Positions 1 through 11,378 of a stretch of 64,000 bases of DNA are shown piece after piece. Positions within the stretch are counted from its first letter, which is position 1. Each line of letters opens with the position of its first letter. The notes below the pieces were generated by a model. The model saw only the letters and a program-made list of their open reading frames with translations. It was not told where the DNA came from and did not search any database. The translations under genes were made by a program, and so were the position numbers. Origin of the DNA: Erigeron canadensis (lineage: Eukaryota > Streptophyta > Magnoliopsida > Asterales > Asteraceae); the NCBI RefSeq assembly GCF_010389155.1, contig NC_057765.1, positions 1,364,001 to 1,428,000 of the forward strand, in the 5' to 3' direction.

Positions 1-277
1 TTATGACATATCTTGATGGAATGAAATGAAAATTATTTTGTCATTTTTGTGACCCGCGTCCTATCTGCGTGATCTTCAATAACATGATTTTTTCTTTCAA
101 CAGTTTAATAAATTACTATCTTAATTTGTTAAATTAGTAGGAATTATACCCTTTAATAGTTTCACTGAGCTTTTGGTATATTTATGTTGTGATGCTTGTA
201 TGTAGCAAAGCTCTTTCTTTTGTTAGGTCTGTTTTTTTTGACATTTTCTTCTCTTATTGTTTTTAAAATCATCATAG
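1..277 (+). other. Intron 5' of the last NINJA exon
   Basis: This stretch is AT-rich and ends in a pyrimidine-rich tract (about 228-262) followed by an AG acceptor at 276-277, directly before the NINJA exon. An open frame that runs back to an ATG at 196 crosses this tract and encodes only hydrophobic low-complexity residues, so it is intron read-through and not the protein start. Earlier exons lie outside the window. Confidence 0.75.
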
Positions 278-732
278 CTACCACACCGGTAACTGAGCCA
301 AAGCCATATGAGAGGGCAAAGAGTGATGGTAAACAAGCGAAAGAGGAAGGGTCATCTATGCGTTCAGAAGGTGAAATGAAGGGTACAAACGGAATTGACC
401 AGTCAAAGGCAGAAGGGATTCCGCCTGAATATCCAGCTATTAGGCCAGGTATAGCTGCAGACCTTAAATTTGGAGGAAGTGGATCGTCTCCGAATCTACC
501 ATGGGTTTCTACAACCGGTCCTGGTCCTAATGGGAAAACGATATCAGGTGTTACATATAGATACAGTGGGACCCAAATCCGAATAGTATGTGCTTGCCAT
601 GGCTCCCACATGTCACCTGAGGAATTTGTTCAGCATGCTAGTGACGAACAACCCAATGTTAATGGTGGTGGCGCCGCCTCTGGTTTACCATCATTTCCAA
701 ATAGCAACCCTGCCGCGTCTGCTCAGAATTGA
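278..732 (+). CDS. NINJA: NINJA-family adaptor protein, C-terminal exon (partial gene)
   Basis: This is the last exon of a NINJA gene, whose product links JAZ repressors to the TOPLESS co-repressor in jasmonate signalling; related AFP proteins act in ABA signalling. Seen here: a charged linker with the PKPYERAKSDGKQA stretch, then PPEYPAIRPGIAADLKFGG, then the conserved NINJA C-terminal domain with LPWVSTTGPGPNGKTISGV, the IRIVCACHGSHMSPEEF core and the terminal NPAASAQN. The conserved C-terminal motif is complete and ends at a TGA at 730-732. The acceptor is the AG at 276-277, so the first codon is split across the intron. N-terminal motifs (EAR, NINJA-B) would lie upstream of the window. 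A candidate polyadenylation signal AATAAA follows at about 773. The wording of the C-terminus fits the NINJA/Mc410 branch better than the shorter AFP branch. Confidence 0.9.
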
Positions 733-3121
733 CCGACCGGTAATACCAATCATTTTCTCTAACGGTTTAGGTTAATAAAAGTGGCATCTGATGCAAAACG
801 ACTGCTTATGATTTTGTCATTGTGTGATAACTACTTTTAAATCTTTATGTCATATATATGCATAGAATACCCATCATGATTATATAGAAAGTTGTATGTA
901 ATGTACTGGTATTGTAGGCACATTTATAGCAAGATTTTACAGAATGTAGCCCTTTTAGTTTGTCAAAAGCAGTCTTTTCCATATATATCATCGTAAGTAT
1001 CTACTGTATACGAAACTAAGTTGATTGCAGGTTATGCCCTTGTTAAGTTCCTATGTCTGGTCACTGGTGCTTCATGTTCACTATATTTCCCGAAATGTTG
1101 ACCTTGAATACAAAGAGATGCATGGAAATGTTATGTTGCTTTTATATGCAAGGGAGAGGTAATAATTTCGCAACTTAAAACCAAAGTAAAATTTGGATTC
1201 TTTACCTGGGAGAAAGAAGATTGGGGGAATAGTTTAGACTGTTATGTACGTGTTCATTATGTGTTTAAGCGAAAGTGCAAATTGAGGGTTGAACTAGGTT
1301 GCCTAGGACTGGCCCTAGGTTGGTAATTTGACCTGGTTACTACTTTCAAGAATGACCAAACTCTATTGTAATAATATAGTTTATCGTAAGCGCATTTGAA
1401 AGCTGAATGCAGAGGGTATATATACGGAGGTTGAGATAATGTATTAAAGTGGGTCAAACCAACCCCAACCCATTTCCAAAGATTATCCTTTGCAACATGC
1501 CTGCCAATCTGCCATCTCTATGTGGTCATTATGTATCTATGTCATTTAGTAGAAGTAAGTTTCATTAGCTGCTAAACATTAACCATTTCCGAATTTTTGA
1601 TAATCTATTAAGGTTGCACACACTTTAGTGCAGCTAAAATAGGATTTTGTGATAATCTATTAGGATTTGTTGTAGTGCATTTAATGAGCTTAAACTTCAC
1701 AAATTAGCTAATAATTACTTCTATTATGTTTTCTATGTTCGTCTATAAATCATTACCTTATATATTTTTTCCTAAACAAATTATTGCCTTATTAGGCAAC
1801 TCTGTTTACACAAAACACTTGCTTGGGGTAAAAATGTAAGCTGTTGGTTTTGTTTCTCTTTAATTTTTTCTTGGTATCACATTGACTAAAACACATGTGC
1901 AAATCCACATAAGGTGGTGGTGGTTACCATTTGCTACCGCTGTTTGGTTTAGGAACGCTGTTCCCGACATATTACTATTATTAGAATCTCATTTTCAATG
2001 CTTTTTTTTCTTTTCTTTCTTTATTTGTACTTCTTGTTTTAATTGTGACAGAAGAACAAAGGAGTATAGAATCTTTTTTGTCTCGTTGTAGGATTTATGT
2101 CTAATAAATTCTAAATACTTTTACGGTGAGAAGTTTGTTTAAATACCCATCAAATAAAGACTTATTAATTGAATGACGAAAGACGACGTCATATGCTAGC
2201 AGTGTTTGGTAGCCAAAGCATACTATTTCTAGAAAAGAACTCATCGCTCGAAACCCAGTTTGATAAAACCTGTTAAAGCTTAGATTTGAACCATGGTCAA
2301 CAAATCCATCATTTCCCTCATATTACTGAACCAAATTTTGAAAATTGGTTTTCTTAAGCAATAGAGTTTGTTCAAGTTAGGATCTCGAGTCATTTTATCT
2401 TTTATACTTTGATTATATTATATAAATATAAATAATCATCATAAGAACTTCCACACCACGGTCCACACCATCTAAAATCAGAGAACGTTACTCATCTAGG
2501 AGACTCGTATAAAGATAATATAGTTTGATTAGTTTGCCGACTACTCCCTCTTCGTCCCTCCGACGGCAGCAACCATCTTCTATCGTCGTTCTTGGATTTT
2601 ATACTATATTAAACTACCCAGAAGGCCAGAACTATCTGTTAATGTTGCATTGTGTGAACGAACATTTCTAGTATACTTCCAATAGATAAAAGTGAAAAAT
2701 AAAACAATTATATGTCAGTTTGAAATATATTTGCATATTGGTTATACAAATATATGAAGTTGAAAGCTTAAGAATACTATGTTACATGAAATTATTTTAA
2801 AGCATTACCAAAAAATTCGCATCGTACTTGCTGAGTTACATCAAGGGCTAAAGATATTTTAGGGTTATTTTCAGCTTGGTAGTTGAATAGAATTGTGAGA
2901 CAAATAGAATTATTGGTGGATAAGTTGAATTGAATTGTGAGAAGAATAAAACTATTGGTAGACAATTTCAATAGATGGTGAGATCATGAATAGAATTATT
3001 TAGAATAAATAAGAGTTAATTGGAAGATTAGTTGGTTTGTCTATTTTAATAATGGATTTTTCTTTTAGTCTCGATGCAATCTAATTTTGATGATGTTTAG
3101 CAATTTTGGTCCCTACACTAT
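733..3121. other. 3' UTR and intergenic spacer
   Basis: The first few hundred bases are probably NINJA 3' UTR. The rest is AT-rich, with no frame that looks coding and no clear element boundary. Around 2880-3010 there are loose direct repeats built on a 'tgaattgtgaga...aatagaattattggt' theme. I see nothing else to annotate. Confidence 0.5.
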
Positions 3122-3289
3122 ATTCTTGAGTTTAAATTATAAAGGAAATGAAATGATTAGAAGTCATCATATCTCCTTTCCAAATCACCTTTAAAATGGG
3201 GAGAAACTTTTTTAAACAAAATCAACTAAAAAATCTTTCCAACTCCTCCCCTTTCATTTCATTTTCATCCTTAAGTTAAACTCAAGAAC
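3122..3289. repeat. Short inverted-repeat element (MITE-like)
   Basis: The left arm begins ATTCTTGAGTTTAAATTATA and continues with GGAAATGAAATGA. The right arm at about 3255-3288 is its imperfect reverse complement and ends in AACTCAAGAACG. A further CAACTCAAGAAC occurs at about 3339. The arms are about 35 bases around a centre with no coding signal. I could not define a target-site duplication, so the superfamily is open. Confidence 0.5.
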
Positions 3290-3355
3290 GCAACTTATTT
3301 TGTAATCCTTTATGTTTTTTTCTTTTCTTTCTTTCAAACAACTCAAGAACACAGT

Positions 3356-3701
3356 GTTGACAAATCCATTAGTCTAGGTCGTCAAGTAGCCTAGTGCTCG
3401 TCATGTGGGGGTATTATCGTCTATTTCTACCCATTAGCCTCCATAACTACCGTACCCTTTTAGACCAAATCAAATACTCACATGGAAAAGAAAGAGAAAC
3501 TTTGGTATCTACATCTTTGTTAATTCAAAATCAACCGAACAAAGTAACAATCCATGAACCAAATAAAAATCACAAACCTTGCCCATTAATCCACCGTACA
3601 AAACTGGTTTTAGGGGCTAATGGGTGGAAATCGACAATAATAACGCCGCACGTGATGAGTACATGGCCACTTGACGAACTTGACCAACGGATTCGTCAAA
3701 T
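3356..3701. repeat. Foldback inverted repeat of about 345 bp
   Basis: The left arm (TTGACAAATCCATTAGTCTA, then CGTCAAGTAGCC, CTCGTCATGTGGGGGT, CCCATTAGCCTC) is matched in reverse complement by the right arm (GGGGCTAATGGGTGGAAAT ... CGTGATGAG ... GGCCACTTGACGAA ... CGGATTCGTCAA). Each arm is about 95 bases with scattered mismatches. A 118-codon open frame across the element (3394-3750) is a by-product of the arms. No clear target duplication was found. Confidence 0.6.
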
Positions 3702-4393
3702 AAGGAACCAAGATTGTAAAAAATTTCAAAATAAAGACCCTCGTTGCTAACGAAACTCGAAAGACACCTCTTTGCTAGTATGGACAAGCTACACGGACCA
3801 AATAAGTAACCAACACATAAGAGATATCATTATTTTTTCGGTCTTATAAACTATCCAAATCTAACGTTGCCATCACTATGCAACATCATGTCTATTAAGT
3901 ATTACCTTGTTTATTCAATGAAACATGACAAATCAAATAGAAGAAAAAGTCAAGTCTCAATCATAAGCATCTCCCACTTTTGCATCACTATTGAATTTTA
4001 AAATCGTAAATAGCCGCGAAATAAAAATCAACGAAAGGTTCATAATACATAACATGCTTTATACGCTAAAGGCATGAACTTATTATATAATACCTTTCAT
4101 GTGCTAAAATAATACAACATCTTGTTTGTATTTAATTGACTCATAGTTTTATATCCAAGATAACTCCCATGAAGAGAATATAAAAAAGTATTATAATATT
4201 GAATATTTAACGTGATTGACTAGTATAGCAAATAGTTAATGGATAATATGATTAATTTTGTAATTTAATGCCACCTATATGAGATAGGGATGTTGTACTA
4301 ATCTTTCTTCATAATCATAATCAGATACTGTATCCTATGGCTTCTTTTTTATTTTGTTCTTATACATGTACAAATGTAGCACCTTCTATATAC
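3702..4393. other. Intergenic spacer
   Basis: AT-rich, non-repetitive at the scale I can see, with no coding frame and no recognised element. Confidence 0.4.
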
Positions 4394-4411
4394 TTACATT
4401 GATTTTAAATA

Positions 4412-4557
4412 AACCATCTGGTAATAACATAGTGGTTATCGTCCTTTAAAAAGGGTTCTAGACAGACTATAAGTCGTGGGGTATTTTCACCTGGTATGTC
4501 TCTAAGGTATTGTACCGTATATGGGTTCAGTGGTACCCACCTAATATATTTTTTTTT
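4412..4557 (+). mobile_element. SINE retroposon with 18-bp target duplication
   Basis: A body of about 146 bp is flanked by perfect direct repeats TTACATTGATTTTAAATA at 4394-4411 and 4558-4575. It ends in a run of about ten T residues, as in plant SINEs with a T-rich tail. Near its start is TAGTGGTTATCGTCC, resembling a pol III A box, and about 30 bases further GGTTCTAGACA, resembling a B box. Size, tail, tRNA-type boxes and long target duplication together fit a tRNA-derived SINE on the plus strand. The box assignments are by eye. Confidence 0.75.
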
Positions 4558-4766
4558 TTACATTGATTTTAAATAGCAATTACCTCTTGTATTCTTACTT
4601 ATGGATGGATATTTTGACATTTGATAGTTGCTTGTACATGGTATATCTTATGATGATGGTTGATTGTTTGCATCTTTTGTATATGGAGAAATATTATGTG
4701 CACATATATATCCATGTAATAAAACTTGTCAAAAATAAAATTTGTTATCCCTATCCATGTATAATA

Positions 4767-5011
4767 CTTCCTCCGTCTCATATATATATATATATATATA
4801 TTAAATGTCCAATTTTAATTTGTCAAGTCTTTTGTTTTAAATTTTGACCGTGAAAATATTTGTTTATATCATATTGTTTTCAATGTATTTTTTATTTATA
4901 TAACTTTCGTCAACTATTATATAATAAAATAAAGGAAGACATTTATGGTCAAAGTTGTAAACATAAAACTTTATAAGGTAAAATTGGACATTTAATATGA
5001 GACGGATGGAG
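4767..5011. mobile_element. Stowaway-type (Tc1/Mariner) MITE
   Basis: The ends are CTTCCTCCGTCTCATA on the left and TATGAGACGGATGGAG on the right, flanked by TA dinucleotides (4765-4766, 5012-5013). The CTCCCTCCGTCYCAT-type terminus and TA target duplication are diagnostic of plant Stowaway elements. The arms continue inward imperfectly (TTAAATGTCCAATTTTAAT against AAATTGGACATTTAAT). An (AT)n microsatellite at about 4781-4800 has expanded inside the left arm. No coding capacity. Confidence 0.85.
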
Positions 5012-5013
5012 TA

Positions 5014-5324
5014 TAAGATTAGTTTATTACTTATATTGATATGTTGGTAAACCATAAAGTGAAAGTGGTATATATGCAAAGTTCAATGTATTTTGTAGAA
5101 TTTATTTATAAACAAGTTGAACTAAATTCTTAATCATTAAAAGAGAATTCAAAACATTACAGTGCATTTTGGTTTGAGATGACATAGAATATTCTATATT
5201 AAAGATTTCGAATATAAAGACACTATATATAAACCTAAAATTAACAAATAACAACAGTACTTCAAATAAATGCAAAAAACTTAACCAATGTCAACCCTCC
5301 CTTAATCTTCAACATATAAAACCT
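5014..5324. promoter_or_regulatory. Upstream region of the ATL gene
   Basis: AT-rich flank directly upstream of the ATL start codon. TATATATAA motifs lie around 5224-5230, about 100 bases before the ATG, at a plausible TATA position. No other control element can be claimed. Confidence 0.3.
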
Positions 5325-6422
5325 ATGAACACTCCGACGACGACTCGTTGGCTGGAGTTCATTAGAATTCCAGCAAACCGACGAAAAAGAGTTAATTGTA
5401 TAATAACTTTCCTCATAATATTTCCAAAATTGACTCTTTCACAATCCTCATACTCTTCAACAATTGATGAACATTATTCAAAATCTTCTGATAGCAATTT
5501 TAACTTTGAACCAAGTTTAGCCGTGGCCGTGGGAGCTCTTTCTATCGCGTTTTCGTTAACCTTTTTAACTTTGATCTATGTAAAATGTTGTCGTATATCG
5601 TCTTCTAATCATCATGAAAACTTTGGTAGTCTTCCACGATCAAGATCAAGATTCTCGGGAATTGATAAGGCCATCATTGAATCACTTCCTTTCTTTAAGT
5701 TCTCGAATTTAAAAGGATGGAAAAACGGGTTAGAATGCTCGGTTTGTTTGTCAACTTTTGAAGATGTTGAAGTTCTTCGGCTTTTACCTAAATGCAAACA
5801 TGCTTTTCACATTGATTGTATTGATCAATGGCTCGAGAAACACTCGAGTTGTCCACTTTGTAGGTTTAAGGTTGCTAAAGAGGATATCACACATTTTACT
5901 TATTCGAATTCTTTAAGGTTTAATGTATCGGAACCTTCAAATCTTAGTCTTTTCATAGAGCGAGAAGGGTCTTCAAGATTTGGAAATACAAATATTGAAA
6001 ATGATCATGATCATCAAAAAATCTTGCACAAGTTTAATCATCGGATCATGGTATGTGATGACCATGATCCGATGATTCTGAGAACCAGATGGAGCAATGT
6101 GAGCTCATCTGATCTTCTTTTCTTGAAGTCCGAGATGATTAGTTGTGTGTCAAGTAACCGCTTTGATCATCATTTTTGTCCGGAAAACGAAAGGGGAGTC
6201 ACGGAAAGCGGTGGGAGAAGATCGGTGTCGGAAATTACGGTTCATCCGAGGTTTCTTGAAGGTGAAGTTAGGGTTGAGGAAGAAAGATTAAGGAGATTAT
6301 GGTTACCTATTGCTAGAAAGACAGTTGAACGGTTTGCTAATAATAGTAGTGAAAGCAATTGTGTTTTGGATGATCAACGAATACAAATTGATATAAAGTC
6401 AAAAGAATTGTTACATGTATAG
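5325..6422 (+). CDS. ATL-family RING-H2 E3 ubiquitin ligase (ATL42/ATL12-like)
   Basis: A single-exon gene for a 365-residue membrane-anchored ubiquitin ligase. A basic then hydrophobic N-terminus (residues about 20-40) looks like a signal peptide. A transmembrane helix follows at about 65-87 (LAVAVGALSIAFSLTFLTLI). The GLD-type motif appears as SGIDKAIIESLPFF (about 111-124). The RING-H2 finger at about 138-180 reads ECSVCLSTFEDVEVLRLLPK, then CKHAFHIDCIDQWL, then CPLCR, with all eight ligands and the proline and tryptophan used for E2 contact. The C-terminus is long, polar and of unknown function. Lack of introns is normal for ATLs. ATL proteins mark targets at membranes, often in stress or defence responses; the substrate is unknown. 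The ATG at 5325 gives the signal peptide. The reading frame is intact, so the gene is probably functional. Confidence 0.92.
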   Translation: MNTPTTTRWLEFIRIPANRRKRVNCIITFLIIFPKLTLSQSSYSSTIDEHYSKSSDSNFNFEPSLAVAVGALSIAFSLTFLTLIYVKCCRISSSNHHENFGSLPRSRSRFSGIDKAIIESLPFFKFSNLKGWKNGLECSVCLSTFEDVEVLRLLPKCKHAFHIDCIDQWLEKHSSCPLCRFKVAKEDITHFTYSNSLRFNVSEPSNLSLFIEREGSSRFGNTNIENDHDHQKILHKFNHRIMVCDDHDPMILRTRWSNVSSSDLLFLKSEMISCVSSNRFDHHFCPENERGVTESGGRRSVSEITVHPRFLEGEVRVEEERLRRLWLPIARKTVERFANNSSESNCVLDDQRIQIDIKSKELLHV

Positions 6423-8040
6423 AAAATAGTTTATTTACTCTTTTGTAATTAGAATATTAACTTCATTCATCAACCACATGATTTTGTAAAGAAAAATGAT
6501 AAACTCTCTTTTTTTACTTTTTTCTCTTGATATTCTCATATATCTTTTTCTTATGGTTAAAAATCTAGATTATTATCAGCGTAATACGTGGAAAACATCT
6601 ATAATTAATGACTTGTTAAAATTTTATAATATGATAAGTTGAGAAATATTTAACCAAGTAAGAATTTAAATCACTAAAAAACATAAAGTTATATTAGTGG
6701 TTGTTTAGATTCCGGTTAACAATGATCACACAGTTAAAAAGTTGATACATCATCTATTAGAGGTTTCGCTAAGTAAGGTTTTGGTTCCTTTGGATTTATT
6801 TCATTCATCCGGAATGCCTTCATTGCCATTGTACTTATGTTTTAACGTTTTGCTCGAATAATTTAGTTATACATTAAAATTACTAAACAACTTAATTATC
6901 AATCTATATATCGCATGTTGTGTTAATATAAGTTAAAATTATGCATAATATTATTGCATATTTTCATACAACTATTTTTCTGATATATAATTGTGATATC
7001 TTACTATAGAATTTTTATTTGGTTTTTAGGCCAAAACATTAATTTATTAAAACGTTATATGCTAAAAGTTCTATACAAAAAATCCTTATAACAAAAATTT
7101 ATTCGTTATATGATAAAAATCCTATATAAAAATAAAGTTTAACAAAAACGTATTACATTAAAAAAAAAATTTTTATTGTGAAAAATGTAAAATAATTTTA
7201 AAGATAAAAAAATGATGTAAAATATAAATGTATTAGTTTCAATATATAATTATATCATAAAAAACATTACTTATTAATATCTACAAATTGAAATAAGGAA
7301 ATATAATAATTTAAATTTATTAAAATAAAGTTAAATTTAAAAATGCTAAGTAGGATATATGACATCATCATATGATCTAATGACTCTAATTAAAAGTTGA
7401 ACTTCGATCATCTAAGAGTCCATACTTTTCCAATTATGAATTAAGGTTTCTCTTTTATATATATTTAGAGATAATTAAGTTAATAAATTAGGAGGATATA
7501 TATTTTTATTGTAAAAATGTTTGTTAGAAAGTATGATTAAAAACAATGAAAGTATTACTTACTAGAAAGTATGATCAAAGTTAGAGTTAGAATTAAAATT
7601 TAGTATACCAATAAAAGTATTATAAGGTTGCCTTGTGCCAGGTCTTGCACTTGAAATGAGGCTGGAAATTGGCATATCCCTATGACTTATATCATTCGAA
7701 ACAGGATACTAATTCTCATTCAGGTTTTCTTACTTGAAAAAAAGTACACCTCAATAAAACATATAACCGTTATTGCTCAATTTGCATACTAATCACCCAA
7801 TTATTTAAGTTAATAATTTAATATATTTATATATATATATTAGTTAAACATGATTACTACTTTTTTTCTTCCTCACACGTTGTTTTTTTTTAAATCATTA
7901 TCAACTTCACAATCATGCTCCCCATATTCATCATCTTCCAAATTCTAAAATCACAATCGAGCACATATACTAGTAAAGTTAAACCACTATTCTTTTTAAA
8001 AACAAAATAATTGTAATTTATTAACATACCCGTTTCTTTT
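6423..8040. other. AT-rich intergenic spacer
   Basis: Between the ATL gene and the FAR1-like pseudogene. Very AT-rich, with runs of loosely repeated 'ttatatgataaaaatcctatataaaa' character at about 7040-7150 and an (AT)n stretch at about 7820-7840. I see no coding frame and no defined element ends. Confidence 0.4.
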
Positions 8041-9860
8041 CTACAATTTTTTAATGATTTTTTTAACATTGGGCTTGAGTGACCCCCCTCTTCCTCCGCC
8101 CCTGCTTGAGTCTTTTACCACATGACGGCCTTTTCTTCGTACTATTGTATGATCGAGAATCTTTTTGATATTTTCAGCAGAAATATCAGGGACCGAGGTA
8201 CATGTTAAGCTAACGGGATCATTTTTTAAACCTAAATTTCCACTCCTTAATTCATTGACTCGGTTAAGTATTAGACTACATTTTTCTTTGAGTTCAGATG
8301 CCAAGGCCGCCACTTATGAGAAAGCGTTGCACACTTAATCATAACGACGCCCCTCATTTGAGGCAACCCAATCACGTACTATAAGTTACTCTAACTTTAG
8401 TATGTCCCCTTTTGACATCTTTTCGCCATCTTCACAAGATGTACTTGGATGACACCGAATATATCTTTTCAATTATAAGACCAATTGTAAAGGTAGGTGA
8501 AAGGAGGATGGTGAAGTGAAGGTGAAAGCCAGTGAACGGTTAAGGGTGGTCAGTGATATCAACCAGTGAAAGGTGCTGGTGAAATGGATCGTTGGCTCTA
8601 TTTCTCTCTTCCTTGTTATTCATTTTTGTTTTTTTGTTATATACATAGGTTGGAGAAGAGAAACAATACGTGGCATAGTGGTGGGTGGCCTGGTGGGGCT
8701 CAACTCCATCCCATTTAAAAAACTTTACTCTTTTTCTCTTTTACTTTACATTCATTTTTTTTTTTTTTGTGATGTATTATTATTTCTCACCTGTATATTA
8801 TGTTCTTCCTTTATTTTCCTTGAAAGATTATATTTTTGTAGAAAGTATTAAATTAAATCTTTACTGATTTAAACTACAAACTGTTTTCCATAACTCATGA
8901 AATGTTAGATTTCTTAAAGAAGTGATTTTAGTTAATGTATTTTTATTTTTTATTCTTTAATTAATGTAATGGCTTTAGTTAATGTAGTTTTATTAATAAT
9001 GAATATGTTATGTTTAGTTTAAATGTGTTATGTTTGATTAAATAAATAAAGTGGGGTCAAAATGGTAGATGAATGGTTAAGGTGAAAAATAAAAGGTGAA
9101 AGAATTAAGAAGATGATGTTGATGTGGCAAGAAAAAATGTAGGTGAAAAGGTGAACGGTTACGAATGGTCTAGGTGTAAGTGCATGCCTACACAACATTC
9201 CACGAAACTCAAACAAGCGACAAAAACATCTCGCATCACATTCTTCTCTGAATCACCCTTTTTAACAACACAACGAATGGTTTCTTTATTATATTCCTGT
9301 TGACCATAACATCCTCAATTACTTAATATTCTAAAATCCTATCTTGTGATTTTAATGAACCTGTCGCACAATACATTCTTCCGGTTAATTCATCCCTAAA
9401 CTCCTTAAACTTAGCATGGTTGAATATTTTCCTCGTATGTTCCTCCATGGCATAGCGGATTATTGTTCTTCCATGGCATAGTGGATAATTGCTTATTAAT
9501 GTGTATTGTAAGAATTAAAATCTTTTTTATTTTCGTTTTTCACCTTATCCCTTAATGGATTTTCGTATTGTTCCACAAATTGCTTCAAGCAAGGTAGTCT
9601 TTTTGTTGACATAAATATCAATAACTGCATAAATGCTCTCGCTATATCACCGCACAAAAGGTATCTTTCATGTAACAAGGGACATATCTATATCTATCTA
9701 AATACAAAGTTGATTATTATATTTTATTTTTTTGAGTTAGTTCCACTCTAGCATTATATTTAACGCATATTCAAATTCACGAGAACTTAAAGAATCGTAT
9801 ACACTTTGTTTAAGCTTGTACTTAATAACTTTATACTCCATATCTCTTATGGGCAGTTTT
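8041..9860 (-). pseudogene. FAR1/FHY3-related gene, decayed and split by an insertion
   Basis: Read on the minus strand from about 9860 down to 8041, the translation follows FAR1-related transcription factors, which derive from Mutator transposases. In order: KLKQSVYDSLSSREFE near 9800; LKQFVEQYENPLRDKV near 9560; KFKEFRDELTGRMYC near 9390; the SWIM zinc-finger part FEFRGMLCRHAL near 9190; then, beyond a 692-bp insertion, YIL-RWRKDVKR near 8420, WVASNEGRR near 8360 and VAALASELKEKCSLILNRV near 8290. There are several in-frame stops (for example within YIL*RWRKD and after EGRRYD) and frameshifts just before FEFRGM. The N-terminal FAR1 zinc finger is not recognisable. The gene is dead; the last 90 codons (8313-8041) happen to be open. 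Confidence 0.8.
8479..9170. mobile_element. PIF/Harbinger-like non-autonomous element inside the FAR1 pseudogene
   Basis: The insertion is defined by the break in FAR1 similarity between CRHAL and the following IEKIYS-type residues. The ends are GACCAATTGTAA on the left and TTACGAATGGTC on the right, which are imperfect inverted repeats. The flanking triplets are TAA (8476-8478) and TAG (9171-9173), close to the three-base TWA duplication of PIF/Harbinger elements. The interior has repeated GGTGAAAGG/GGTGAA motifs near both ends and no transposase. Length 692 bp. Confidence 0.6.
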
Positions 9861-9976
9861 AAAAGTCTTAGGTTGTTATGGTTCGATCAAAGAAATTTCA
9901 AACATTTATGATTTACTTTTAAGCATTTGGTTTATTTCTTTGTTTTGTTTTATATTTCTGCAGTAAATATAGAAAA

Positions 9977-10995
9977 GAGTTAATAACTGAAATGGTACCT
10001 CACGTTTGCGCCATATTACTGGTTTTATATCTTTTCTTTCGAAATTACGCTGATCATACCCAATGTATGCAAATCTCCACTCGGACCATACTGGAGGCTA
10101 ACGCCGTCAGTTGGCCGTTAAAACCTCCCCCACGTGACTTGCACGTGAGGGGTAAATATGTAATGTCGCGTTTCCTAATTACTGAAATGGTACCTAACGT
10201 TTGCATGATATTGCTGGTTTCATACCTATATGTTTTTTAATTACTTAAATGGTACATAATGTTTAGTTATTAATTTTTTTATATTTTTTTAAATTTGTTT
10301 TATTTTTCTTTTATAAAATTTTTCCAAAACTTGTTATAATTTAATGAAAATAGTCAAAATGCACCTATAATCCACTAAAAAATAATACCAAATAGTTATT
10401 TCATAACAAAATATAAGTTTTAAAGTTCACGAATAACCAAAAATAGTAATAAAGTATCATAAAAATAATTTTAAAAAAAAATTTCCTCTCAAAATTTTTT
10501 AAAATTGTTTTATGATACTTTATTGCTATTTTTGGTTATTCGTGAACTTTAAAATTTATATTTTGTTATGGAATAGCTATTTGGTATTATTTTTGAGTGG
10601 ATTATATGTGTATTCTGACTATTTTTATTAAATTGTAACAAGTTTTGGAGAATTTTTATAAAAGAAAAAAAATAAAACAAGTTAAAAAAAATAAATAAAT
10701 TAATAACTAAACATTAGGTACCATTTAAGTAATTAAGAAACATATAGGTATGAAACCAGCAATATCGTGCAAACGTTAGGTACCATTTCAGTAATTAGGA
10801 AACACGATATTACATATTTACCCCTCACGTGCAAGTCACGTGGGGAGGTTTTAACGGTCAGCTGACGACGTTAGCCTCCAGTATGGTCCAAGTGGAGATT
10901 TGCATACGTTGGGTATGATCAGCGTAATTTCGAAAAGAAATGTATGAAATCAGTAATATGGCGCAAACGTGAGGTACCATTTCAGTAATTAACTC
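9977..10995. mobile_element. 1.0-kb foldback Mutator-like element with 9-bp target duplication
   Basis: A near-complete palindrome. The left half starts GAGTTAATAACTGAAATGGT and the right half ends ACCATTTCAGTAATTAACTC. The arms match over almost 500 bases each and meet near 10,480. The flanking 9-mers are TATAGAAAA (9968-9976) and TATAAAAAA (10996-11004), eight of nine identical, as expected for Mutator-like elements. Inside each arm a terminal module (ACTGAAATGGTACCTMACGTTTGC) is repeated two to three times about 190 and 240 bases inward. No transposase is present. Short open frames in the arms (such as 9992-10240) are repeat sequence. Confidence 0.8.
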
Positions 10996-11004
10996 TATAA
11001 AAAA

Positions 11005-11378
11005 TGAGACATAAACCCTCGTAGAATACCTTAAGGTCAAAGATTTTATGAATTAGTCACAATTATATTTGGGTTTTTTTTTATAACGACATGTTAGTTT
11101 GTGGTTTGAACCAATCAGTATGCTAGAGATTAAAAAGTGAAGTAGAAATGGGGTTCATGGTAATTAGGATTAAAATCCACCCACCACCAACCAATTAAAA
11201 CTTAAAACACATGTTTATTTTTCTTCTTCTTTATTTAATACTTAAAACGGGAGGAAATTCTGGTTCTCACTTCTCAGCTGCAGCATAAGAAGAAGAAGAA
11301 CGATATGTAAATAATACTCTTTTTACTCAACAGCAAATTCAGGTAAGGTAAATCCTTTCTTCTTTTTTTTTTTTCAAC
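11005..11378 (+). promoter_or_regulatory. Promoter and 5' UTR region of the PPR gene
   Basis: Between the foldback element and the PPR start codon. The last 100 bases are pyrimidine-rich, as in plant leaders, with CTTTCTTCTTTTTTTTTTTTCAAC just before the ATG. A TTATTTAATA motif near 11,230 could serve as a TATA box. The foldback element ends only about 380 bases upstream of the coding start. Confidence 0.35.

Noticed and set aside
3394..3750. 118-codon plus-strand frame
   Set aside because: It lies across an inverted repeat and shows no family resemblance; its sequence is explained by the repeat arms.
9992..11040. Open frames at 9,992-10,240 and 11,040-10,858 that encode near-identical peptides
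   Set aside because: They are the two inverted arms of one foldback element; the same repeat module read on both strands gives similar peptides.
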